A stretch of 20,366 nucleotides of DNA, taken from positions 1 through 20,366 of IMG/VR virus record IMGVR_UViG_3300008267_001748, one strand, 5' to 3'. A program made the position numbers and the translations under genes. Positions 11,491 to 17,532 of the stretch are shown piece after piece. Position 1 is the first letter of the stretch. Every line of letters begins with the position of its first letter. The DNA is from a virus. The notes under the pieces were generated by a model, which was not told the DNA's origin, ran no database searches, and saw nothing but the letters and a program-made list of their open reading frames with translations.

Positions 11491-11841
11491 TCATTTAAAA
11501 AATATTTTTCTAGGAAAATCTTTAAATACAAATTTTGTTACATCACATAACCACATATCTAATCTATACTCAATGCCCATATAAGTTTTTAACTCATACC
11601 AAGCCCCTTCACCGAGTTCCCAACATTCAATTCTACCTAAATATTTCATTTCTAAAACCTCACAATTATTAAAATAAGTGTCAGATAATATAACATCAAC
11701 TGTGTTTTGACCTTGAGCTAGTATATCTAAAAATAGGTCAGCACCAGCAACCATTTGTAAATCTTCTTTACTACCTCCCCATTCAGGTAAATCTACATAC
11801 CATTGATTATTAGATTCTTTATAAAATTTAAAGTTTCTCAT
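11491..11841 (-). CDS. DUF6717-like conserved hypothetical protein
   Basis: A 116-residue protein beginning MRNFKFYKESNNQWYVDLPEW, then GGSKEDLQMVAGADLFLDILAQG. The FYK...WY.DLPEW.G....L.MVAGAD..LD..A.G pattern is a conserved bacterial/phage family that I believe is DUF6717. Its function is unknown. The C-terminal half is rich in Trp, Cys and aromatic residues (CWELGEGAWYELK, RLDMWLCDVTKFV). It is a single domain with no signal peptide. It converges with the HAD gene on the plus strand across the hairpin at 11413-11474. Confidence 0.7.
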   Translation of the reverse strand: MRNFKFYKESNNQWYVDLPEWGGSKEDLQMVAGADLFLDILAQGQNTVDVILSDTYFNNCEVLEMKYLGRIECWELGEGAWYELKTYMGIEYRLDMWLCDVTKFVFKDFPRKIFFK

Positions 11842-11898
11842 ACTTTTTATATTTGTATTTATGTTCTGATTTTCAGTATGATAACTTAACCACCTTAA

Positions 11899-12066
11899 TT
11901 ACATCAAGTCTTGATTGTTACACAAATAAAGTTCTAATCTTCTTATTAATTCACAAATTAATCTATAGTGTGTATCTTTTTTACCTTTTTTAAGTAAAAT
12001 TTCCATCTCATCTTGGCACTCATAAAGTTTAATGAGTAATTTTTGTTCTCTACTAGGTGTTCCCAT
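11899..12066 (-). CDS. Small helical hypothetical protein (55 aa)
   Basis: ATG at 12066 opens a 55-codon frame ending in TAA at 11899. The peptide begins MGTPSREQKLLIKLYECQDE, continues through a Lys patch (LLKKGKKD) and ends LELYLCNNQDLM. Leu, Ile and charged residues alternate as in a helical hairpin. No family is recognised. It sits between two clear minus-strand genes and fills a gap that would otherwise be empty. A terminator and a promoter box lie upstream. Confidence 0.6.
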   Translation of the reverse strand: MGTPSREQKLLIKLYECQDEMEILLKKGKKDTHYRLICELIRRLELYLCNNQDLM

Positions 12067-12099
12067 AAATCCATTTTTTTATATAACTTAATCTAAAAA

Positions 12100-12122
12100 C
12101 CCACAAATCTTTAGTTTGTGGG
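12100..12122 (-). terminator. Terminator downstream of the 336-aa gene
   Basis: CCCACAAA (12100-12107) pairs with TTTGTGGG (12115-12122) over 8 bp with a 7-nt loop, followed on the minus strand by TTTTT. It lies 54 nt past the stop at 12176, downstream of a TATATTTG box at 12144-12151. Confidence 0.85.
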
Positions 12123-12143
12123 ATGAAAGATGTTTATTATATA

Positions 12144-12151
12144 CAAATATA
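12144..12151 (-). promoter_or_regulatory. Possible promoter box TATATTTG before the terminator
   Basis: TATATTTG on the minus strand would start a transcript about 15 nt before the 12100-12122 terminator, giving either a very short RNA or an attenuated leader for the 55-aa gene. No -33 TTTG is seen. Confidence 0.35.
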
Positions 12152-12175
12152 ATGGATTTTTTTTAATAAAAAAGA

Positions 12176-13186
12176 TTAATAATATTTTAAAATTTTTTCT
12201 AAATCACTTAAACTAGTATATAAATCATATTCTCCATTAAAAGTTTCATCTTCTTTTAACCACCAACCTATATCCACATCAGAAACTTCGTAACCCCAAT
12301 AACCAATGGATAAACCATTAGGGTAACCTTTTTCTACAAAAAAAGAGGCTGAGATTATAGCATCACTTGAATCATAACCTTCAGCTTCTAATTCATCTCT
12401 CCTACCTTCCAAAGCATCATGCATATGATTTACATAATTTATATGTCTTCCCCCAAAATCTTTTGGGTTGATTTTATTTATTAAATTTACGAACATATCG
12501 ATTTCATCATGGTCTCTTAAATAAACCACACCTTGTGGGAATCCTTCGTAATTTGGTGTTACTTTTTCTTTATCTATCCAATCAAACGAATTTTCATCAC
12601 CTAATAATTCATCCTCTTCTTTAACAGTTTCTTCACCACTAGAACCTTGTTTCCAATAACTTTTATCAGGATTAGGTTCCCAATCAGGGTCTTTACTAAA
12701 ATATTTATCAGTATCACTCCAAGTATTCTGACCCCAAACAGAATCTTTTTCATCTGTCCATCCTGAACCCTCCTTTATATTTTGTTTAGTAACATTTATA
12801 TATTCAACAACTTCAGAACCATCAATATAAATACTATTTTCATTATATGGGTCCTCGTCAAATCTTTCTCTCATAAAACAAATATAATTTTCGTTTGGTA
12901 AATAACCATTATCTTCACTAGCACAATGGATAACTACTCCATTATAAAACCCAATTCTATCAAATTCTATTGTTGTGTTGTATGAACTATAATAATTAGG
13001 TACTGTTTTTTTAATATAATCAAAGATTAATTTTTGTTCATCAGCATTTAACATAGAAATGTCAATCCAATATTCATGTTTTCCATCAAATTTAAAATCC
13101 CAGTTTTTAAATGTTGGCTCTGTTTCATCAAACCAACCAAAATCACCAAAACTCTCTTTTAATATTGTTCTAATTCTATCTCGCAT
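12176..13186 (-). CDS. Hypothetical acidic protein with IRxILKE N-terminal motif (336 aa)
   Basis: A 336-residue, strongly acidic protein. It begins MRDRIRTILKESFGDFGWFD, sharing an I-[KR]-x-I-[LI]-[KR]-E helix with the proteins at 13905 and 14819. A first globular domain (about 25-140) is followed by a Trp/Asp/Ser-rich linker (about 140-210, for example WTDEKDSVWGQNTW). The C-terminal domain includes VVYLRDHDEIDMFVNLINKI and ends in acidic and aromatic repeats (DVDIGWWLKEDETFNGEYD). I do not recognise the family. It overlaps the upstream 106-aa gene by 28 nt. The N-terminal motif might be a targeting or packaging signal, which is an inference. Confidence 0.8.
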   Translation of the reverse strand: MRDRIRTILKESFGDFGWFDETEPTFKNWDFKFDGKHEYWIDISMLNADEQKLIFDYIKKTVPNYYSSYNTTIEFDRIGFYNGVVIHCASEDNGYLPNENYICFMRERFDEDPYNENSIYIDGSEVVEYINVTKQNIKEGSGWTDEKDSVWGQNTWSDTDKYFSKDPDWEPNPDKSYWKQGSSGEETVKEEDELLGDENSFDWIDKEKVTPNYEGFPQGVVYLRDHDEIDMFVNLINKINPKDFGGRHINYVNHMHDALEGRRDELEAEGYDSSDAIISASFFVEKGYPNGLSIGYWGYEVSDVDIGWWLKEDETFNGEYDLYTSLSDLEKILKYY

Positions 13187-13479
13187 ATCCGCTGTGACTC
13201 ATCATTTTCTACCCCACCTTCTTTTTCTTTATTTTTAAGAATCATTTTCATGAGTTTCACCATTTTATTAAAATAGATAAATTCAGGTGAATCAGACTTA
13301 ATTTCATGAGTTTGATTGAAGTGGTTTATTAGTTTAACGGTATTAACTAAATCTTCCTTGTTTTTAATAGAAAGGAGTAATTTTTTTAATCTTTTAAAAG
13401 CTTCGTCTTTTGTTTCAACTTTTTCAGATTTAAAAAAAGCTAATGATAATAAAAATCTATTTAAGAAGTTATTTTCCAC
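13159..13479 (-). CDS. Helical hypothetical protein (106 aa, GTG start)
   Basis: A 106-residue protein beginning (V)ENNFLNRFLLSLAFFKSEKVE with a GTG start at 13479. It is mostly predicted helix and Lys-rich (KRLKKLLLSIKNKEDLVNT), ending in an acidic tail. No family is recognised. A TATATTTG box and an ATATTTATAGTT element lie upstream, so it likely starts an operon with the overlapping 336-aa gene. An in-frame ATG is not present near the 5' end. GTG is chosen because it lies right after the promoter-like elements. Confidence 0.65.
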   Translation of the reverse strand: MENNFLNRFLLSLAFFKSEKVETKDEAFKRLKKLLLSIKNKEDLVNTVKLINHFNQTHEIKSDSPEFIYFNKMVKLMKMILKNKEKEGGVENDESQRICEIELEQY

Positions 13480-13492
13480 GTCAAACTTATTT

Positions 13493-13515
13493 AACTATAA
13501 ATATATACAAATATA
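13493..13515 (-). promoter_or_regulatory. Promoter-like pair TATATTTG and ATATTTATAGTT
   Basis: TATATTTG (13508-13515) and the ATATTTATA-type element (13493-13504) lie in tandem on the minus strand. The latter is 13 nt before the GTG at 13479, the same spacing as at the ferritin-like gene. Confidence 0.4.
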
Positions 13516-13516
13516 G

Positions 13517-13930
13517 TTAAATAAATTCAAATTTTTTAATTTCTGTCCTGATTCCAATAGAACTTTCAAAAAGGTTTCCTAAATACCAAGAACCATTAGG
13601 GTATACCACAGTTTCATTTAAAATTTGTTCATTGTATTGAAAATCAAAGTAAAGTAAATTCCCTGTTGGTGGATTAAGTGGTTGGACTTGTATAAGTTCT
13701 AAAGTCGTCCTATCTATCTCACGAGTTAACTGTTCAGACAATAATCTAGTTAATTCAGTTTCAATGTCGATGCCATGAAAAGCTTGTAAATCTTGTGTTA
13801 ATTCAGGTGACCATGTTGCACGTAAAGTTCTATTAACGACATTAACTATTGTTGGTGATAAAGATAAATCAAATGGTTTTAACCAAGGGGATTCAAAACA
13901 AAAACTAGTTATTTTCTTTTTCGGGTTCAT
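13517..13930 (-). CDS. Chimeric protein built from T4 gp23-like major capsid protein motifs
   Basis: The 137-residue protein contains VVNRTLRATWSPELTQDLQA (residues 31-50) and then FHGIDIETELTRLLSEQLTR-EIDR. This clearly resembles the T4 major capsid protein gp23 block that reads L-K-A-x-Y-S-x-E-L-A-Q-D-L-x-A-x-H-G-x-D-A-E-x-E-L. Further on, VQPLNPPTGNLLYFDFQY resembles the gp23 segment VQPM..PTG......Y. In gp23 the second block precedes the first by about 150 residues, so the order here is swapped and the rest of the capsid protein is absent (gp23 is over 500 residues). The C-terminal third is unrecognised. It overlaps the upstream nuclease gene by 26 nt. It may be a capsid-derived accessory protein or a recombination relic under translation. 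Confidence 0.7.
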   Translation of the reverse strand: MNPKKKITSFCFESPWLKPFDLSLSPTIVNVVNRTLRATWSPELTQDLQAFHGIDIETELTRLLSEQLTREIDRTTLELIQVQPLNPPTGNLLYFDFQYNEQILNETVVYPNGSWYLGNLFESSIGIRTEIKKFEFI

Positions 13931-14819
13931 TTATGATTTTACCATCAAAATCTATGTTGGTTGTATTACCTTTCCTACCTTTGATGATTATGCCAAGTTT
14001 AGTTGGTGATGCAAAATAGTCAATATTTTTATATCTATAATCCCCAAAACTTTTTAACATTTGGTATTCACTACTTTTTATTTGAAATAAATAAGTTTTA
14101 CCTTTATAATCCATAATTAAATCAGTACCAAAAATCATATCAATATAATCACCGTTTCCTCCTTGATATAAAAGTGTCATACCAAATTTTTGTAAAATAT
14201 CTAGAACTTCGTTTTCAGCTTTTTCACCTATATCAGACCTATCTTTTATATTTCTAACAAAACTTCTGTACTCGTCTATTTTAAAATATTTATCTAAAAC
14301 TTTTGATAGTTTATCTTTTATAGATAGAAGATATTTTTTAAGCCCTATTTCATTCTTACCATGTAATTTAGTATTAACACCACCTCTAATAAAAAGTTCT
14401 GTTAATAATTCAGCTAAATCAGAATAATTAGTGTTTAATTTATTTATATAATCCCACTCACCAGATTCATCATATACTAAAAAACGGTCTTTTAAAATAT
14501 CTAACGTATAAACACCACCCTCAAATTTTATATCACTAAATTTTCCGGTATTATAAAGTATTTCTAATGGTTTTTGATATTTTTGATTTAAATTATTTGT
14601 GATCCCAAGAAGTTTAAGTTTTTCATCAATAATTTTTCTTAAATCTAAATCCTTATATAAGAAAGAACCTAAATTATTAAGATTAAGACATAATTCTTTA
14701 TCTTTTGGTGAATTATCATAATGTGAACATAACTTGTATTCAGGGTTATTTTTTTCTTTTTCACCGCCAAACAGATCTAATTGTTCTTCCTTTAATATTT
14801 TTTTAATTAGGTTTTTCAT
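13905..14819 (-). CDS. PD-(D/E)XK-like nuclease with IKKILKEE N-terminal motif
   Basis: The ATG at 14819 is chosen over an in-frame GTG one codon earlier, because it forms a TGATG overlap with the upstream stop. The 304-residue protein begins MKNLIKKILKEEQLDLFGGE, the same type of N-terminal helix as two neighbours. Its C-terminal part has IGEKAENEVLDILQKFG, then YQGGNGDYIDMIFGTDLIMD and LFQIKSSEY. A Glu-containing helix, Asp in a GDYID/TDLI strand pair and a QxK signature fit the PD-(D/E)XK restriction-like fold, as in Mrr or Holliday-junction resolvase relatives. The middle (about 50-190) is not recognised. Nuclease activity on DNA is likely but not demonstrated. Confidence 0.7.
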   Translation of the reverse strand: MKNLIKKILKEEQLDLFGGEKEKNNPEYKLCSHYDNSPKDKELCLNLNNLGSFLYKDLDLRKIIDEKLKLLGITNNLNQKYQKPLEILYNTGKFSDIKFEGGVYTLDILKDRFLVYDESGEWDYINKLNTNYSDLAELLTELFIRGGVNTKLHGKNEIGLKKYLLSIKDKLSKVLDKYFKIDEYRSFVRNIKDRSDIGEKAENEVLDILQKFGMTLLYQGGNGDYIDMIFGTDLIMDYKGKTYLFQIKSSEYQMLKSFGDYRYKNIDYFASPTKLGIIIKGRKGNTTNIDFDGKIINEPEKENN

Positions 14820-15361
14820 CACAAATAAATATTCCCATTAACTTGGACCATTTGTCTTATTTCTTCTTCAGAATATTTTTTTGAGATTGGGGTTCCATCC
14901 AAATTCAAATAACCGCCAACGCTTTCCAAATTGCCAAGGTCTTGAATTGGGGTTCCATCCAAATTCAAAGAACCGCCAACGCTTTCCAAATTGCCAAGGT
15001 CTTGAATTGAGGTCCCAAACAAATCCAAATAACCGCCAACGCTTTTTAAATTGCCAAGGCTTTGAATTGAGGTTTCCCACAAATCCAAATAACCGCCAAC
15101 GCTTTTTAAATTGCCAAGGTCTTGAATTGGGGTCCCAAACAAATCCAAATAACCGCCAACGCTTTTTAAATTGCCAAGGTCTTGAATTGAGGTTCTCCTC
15201 AAATCCAAAGAACCAAAAACAATTTCAAAAGGAATGCTTTTTGCTTTTGTTTGCAGGATTAATTCACGCAATTCATCCCCACCAATGGAATTATTTTGAG
15301 CCCATTCAAAATCATTTTCAAATTCTTCTAAAGTCTCTCTTATGATTTTTTTAATATTCAT
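14819..15361 (-). CDS. Leucine-rich-repeat-like protein with 20-residue repeats
   Basis: The ATG at 15361 is preferred to an in-frame TTG at 15364. The first ~45 residues (MNIKKIIRETLEEFENDFEW) carry the same N-terminal motif as the neighbouring nuclease. About five copies of a 20-residue repeat follow, of the form SIQDLGNLKSVGGYLDLFGT. These are regularly spaced hydrophobic positions expected of an LRR-like solenoid. A short C-terminal cap ends VNGNIYL. Repeats are almost identical even at DNA level, so copy number is probably variable. Such proteins usually mediate protein binding. The stop and the downstream ATG share TGATG, giving translational coupling to the nuclease. Confidence 0.8.
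   Translation of the reverse strand: MNIKKIIRETLEEFENDFEWAQNNSIGGDELRELILQTKAKSIPFEIVFGSLDLRRTSIQDLGNLKSVGGYLDLFGTPIQDLGNLKSVGGYLDLWETSIQSLGNLKSVGGYLDLFGTSIQDLGNLESVGGSLNLDGTPIQDLGNLESVGGYLNLDGTPISKKYSEEEIRQMVQVNGNIYL
14881..15212 (-). repeat. 60-bp tandem repeats within the LRR-like gene
   Basis: Five full 60-nt units (starting 14881, 14941, 15001, 15061, 15121) and a partial sixth (15181-15212) share the core ACCGCCAACGCTTT and TTGCCAAGG with only scattered substitutions. Because 60 is a multiple of 3, other frames also stay open, producing spurious ORFs on both strands. The repeat is GC-richer than its surroundings. Confidence 0.95.
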
Positions 15362-15375
15362 CAAAAATAAATATC

Positions 15376-16170
15376 CTAAACTTTGGTAAGTTTCTTGTGA
15401 GCGTTAACATTGTTTTCATTATATTCAACAATACTTAAATCCATTTCAGGTTTACCTTCTAAAAGAACATACTCACCTTTACCTTTCTGTTCTTTCCATT
15501 GTAGGTCAATTTCTTTGGGGTACATTTTATGCCAAACAACTGTAGATTCTCTTCTTAAAATTTCTTTTGCCTCATTACTTAAAGGGAATATGTATCTAAA
15601 TTGTTTACCTCTAATTCTACGGATACCTTTTAACTTCATAAAATCAGGAGTCATCCAAAACAATTTTTCTTTACCCAAAAATTCAGCGTTTTCTTTTAAT
15701 AGAGCTTTTGAACTTCTAGGGTGTATTTTTTCACCTAATGGTGAGATATAGATATCGGTCCAAATAAAATTACCATAATAAAAATTAGAACCTTGGTATA
15801 CATAACCTACTTTACCTACAATTCCATCTGCCCAAGTATAAAGGAACTTCTTTTCAGGTAGATTCTTTTTTATCCATCTTATTACTTGGGATAACATTTG
15901 TGATTCTGAATTTCTAGGCATTTTTTCATCCATACACATCTTACCTATCTCATAATAATCTTCTGATTTTAGATTAGGGAATAACTTTTTAATAGTTTGT
16001 AATGGTTGTGTACCCCAACCCAATGTTAAAACACCAACTAATTCATCTTCCAAAAAAATACCCAACCAATGTTTTGTTAACTTTGGCATTACTTTTGAGT
16101 AATGTCTTTCTTGTACAAAATCTATCGCTATTGTTTTTTCAATCTCTCTTATGTCAAAAAAATATTTCAT
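15376..16170 (-). CDS. Mom-like DNA base-modification protein, copy A
   Basis: A 264-residue protein with ERHYSKVMPKLTKHWLGIF (21-39), DELVGVLTLGWGTQPL (42-57), YEIGKMCMDEKMPRNSESQM (73-92) and YTWADGIVGKVGYVYQGSNF (111-130), then WTDIYI and GEKIHPRS. These blocks match the phage Mu Mom family, GNAT-fold enzymes that convert adenine in DNA to a carbamoylmethyl derivative and protect phage DNA from restriction. The HYS, G..LTLGWGT, SRL/GKMCM..RNSES and G.VY..SNF...G segments line the active site in the family. The C-terminal ~60 residues are Lys/Glu-rich. It lies 1 nt from the second Mom-like gene, so they form an operon. The exact modification is an inference. Confidence 0.82.
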   Translation of the reverse strand: MKYFFDIREIEKTIAIDFVQERHYSKVMPKLTKHWLGIFLEDELVGVLTLGWGTQPLQTIKKLFPNLKSEDYYEIGKMCMDEKMPRNSESQMLSQVIRWIKKNLPEKKFLYTWADGIVGKVGYVYQGSNFYYGNFIWTDIYISPLGEKIHPRSSKALLKENAEFLGKEKLFWMTPDFMKLKGIRRIRGKQFRYIFPLSNEAKEILRRESTVVWHKMYPKEIDLQWKEQKGKGEYVLLEGKPEMDLSIVEYNENNVNAHKKLTKV

Positions 16171-16171
16171 A

Positions 16172-16903
16172 TTAAAAAGCTAATTCACTAATTTCATCAC
16201 ATTTAGGACAAGAATACCATTTTTTATACCTTGAATCAAAAACTTGTTTAGTACCCCCACAACAATCATATTCACTAGTATCATCTTTTTTAGGTCTTAT
16301 TTGTTCTTCATAAAGACATATAAGAGTCTTATCTAAGATATAAGCATACCTGTGTTTTCTTGTTCTGTTAATCCAAACACCCTGAACTTCTTTTGTTGAA
16401 CCTCTAGGGTTTACCTTACCATCCCATCTAAAAAAATCTGATTTTTTATCGGTTAAACCATAATAAGTAAAATTACATACTTGATAAATGCTACCACTAT
16501 GTCTACTATCATCTGCTAATGTAATAACTGCCCTAATACCTTCTTTTTTTAATAACTTTATACTACCACCTAAAAGGTAAGAAGTTGCGTTAGTACCATT
16601 TAACTGAGGTAACACACAAAGTCTACTAAGTTCTAAAACCGTTTGGTCGTCATTAGATAAACCAAACCAACCTTTGAGGGCAACGTTACCTTGTGGATTC
16701 GAGAAAGTCGCCACCCCAATAATAGATTCATCTTCTTTATTAATTAAAGCGTAAGAAAATTTAGCAAAAAATTTAGCCTCACCTAGATAGTGATAAGTTT
16801 TCACAAATTCATAAGCTTCAGCTTTAGTTACTTCTTTAAGATAAAAAATATCTTTGGCTTTAATTTCTCTATTTATAAAACTGTTAAGTATTTCTTGTTT
16901 CAT
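16172..16903 (-). CDS. Mom-like DNA base-modification protein, copy B, with C-terminal Cys cluster
   Basis: The start is set at ATG 16903 (MKQEILNSFINREIK). The frame can be extended 20 codons upstream, but only through a hydrophobic stretch without family support. The 243-residue protein has VKTYHYLGEAKFFAKFSYAL (34-53), IIGVATFSNP, ELSRLCVLPQLNGTNATSYL (91-110), TLADDSRHSGSIYQVCNFTY and WDGKVNPRGSTK. These are hallmarks of another Mom-like/GNAT subgroup. A C-terminal DCCGG...WYSCPKC motif probably binds zinc. It is transcribed ahead of copy A with a 1-nt gap. Two different Mom-like enzymes in tandem suggests two steps, two substrates or a heteromer. No DNA methyltransferase is adjacent. Confidence 0.8.
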   Translation of the reverse strand: MKQEILNSFINREIKAKDIFYLKEVTKAEAYEFVKTYHYLGEAKFFAKFSYALINKEDESIIGVATFSNPQGNVALKGWFGLSNDDQTVLELSRLCVLPQLNGTNATSYLLGGSIKLLKKEGIRAVITLADDSRHSGSIYQVCNFTYYGLTDKKSDFFRWDGKVNPRGSTKEVQGVWINRTRKHRYAYILDKTLICLYEEQIRPKKDDTSEYDCCGGTKQVFDSRYKKWYSCPKCDEISELAF

Positions 16904-16950
16904 ATATGGAATAATCTTTACATAAATACTATAAAAAATAGTTAAATAAA

Positions 16951-16973
16951 AAAAGGGAGACAAGCCCCCTTTT
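16951..16973 (-). terminator. Terminator ending the large structured RNA
   Basis: AAAAGGG (16951-16957) pairs with CCCTTTT (16967-16973) with a G-rich 9-nt loop, followed on the minus strand by TTTTTTT. It ends transcripts from the 17533-18948 gene and the RNA downstream of it. Confidence 0.85.
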
Positions 16974-17530
16974 AATAATTCGGTGTCGGAATGGTGGTCC
17001 TTCTATTGTTTTCAGTGGCAGAGTAGCTCACCCTAGTATTATTAACCCATTTTAGTTCGGGTGTCTTTTATTTAATTGAGACAAATCCAATTACCATTTT
17101 TACTTGTGATAATCAAGAGGTATGTTTTACGACCTCAAGTGTGGGGTTTTCCCACGTTTAAACTCTCCTATGGTCGCCAATTTATACTTTAATTGAGGGT
17201 AAATCGGTAAAAACCCTCGTCGATCTTACAAGTTTCTAGAAAAAAAATTTGCAGAAACCATTCGTTTATTGGGTCTTATAGTCTCGTTTGACGTACCCTT
17301 TACACCTTAATGTTGTTGTGGTAACAGAATCGTTTGACTCTTTTTACCTAACCATGAGTGGTCCCCGGTTTTCACCTTTACACTCTTTTAGTTAAGTGGG
17401 GATATCAAAGCCCCTTTTCGATGTAGCTTGAAATTAGTTTTTTTTAATTTGCTGCAATTATTCTTTAATACCACAATATTTCAAAGAACTTTAACAATCT
17501 AGATACCGAGTATCTTTCATCACCTATAGG
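16974..17530 (-). ncRNA. Large structured RNA downstream of the TROVE/vWA-like gene, class unidentified
   Basis: About 560 nt without a plausible ORF, starting right at the stop of the TROVE-like gene and ending in a terminator. Regularly spaced perfect hairpins occur on the minus strand. Plus coordinates: TGTCT/AGACA 17062-17083, GAGGT/ACCTC 17117-17136, GTGGG/CCCAC 17141-17155, GAGGGT/ACCCTC 17195-17218, GTTTCT/AGAAAC 17232-17258, GGGG/CCCC 17398-17414. GC content is visibly higher than in neighbouring gaps. There is no T-arm, no tmRNA tag and no intron domain V. It is either a 3' UTR-derived RNA or a stand-alone ornate RNA. Candidates to test are the GOLLD and ROOL classes found in phages, or a Ro-associated RNA. 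Confidence 0.65.
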
Positions 17531-17532
17531 TT

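Noticed and set aside
14881-15212. CRISPR array
   Set aside because: The 60-bp units are contiguous with no unique spacers and encode an in-frame 20-residue protein repeat.
14868-15345. Additional ORFs on both strands in the repeat region
   Set aside because: They arise because the 60-bp repeat keeps several frames open. Their proteins are low-complexity copies (Asn-Asn-Arg-Gln-Arg-Phe) and lack starts in sensible contexts.
16904-16963. 20-codon N-terminal extension of the second Mom-like protein
   Set aside because: The extension is a hydrophobic, AT-rich run overlapping the terminator region. The family-like sequence begins after the internal ATG at 16903, so the shorter start is preferred.
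16974-17530. Group II or group I intron, or rRNA fragment
   Set aside because: No domain V-like hairpin, no splice-site exons (the flanks are complete genes with stop and terminator), and no recognisable rRNA motifs.
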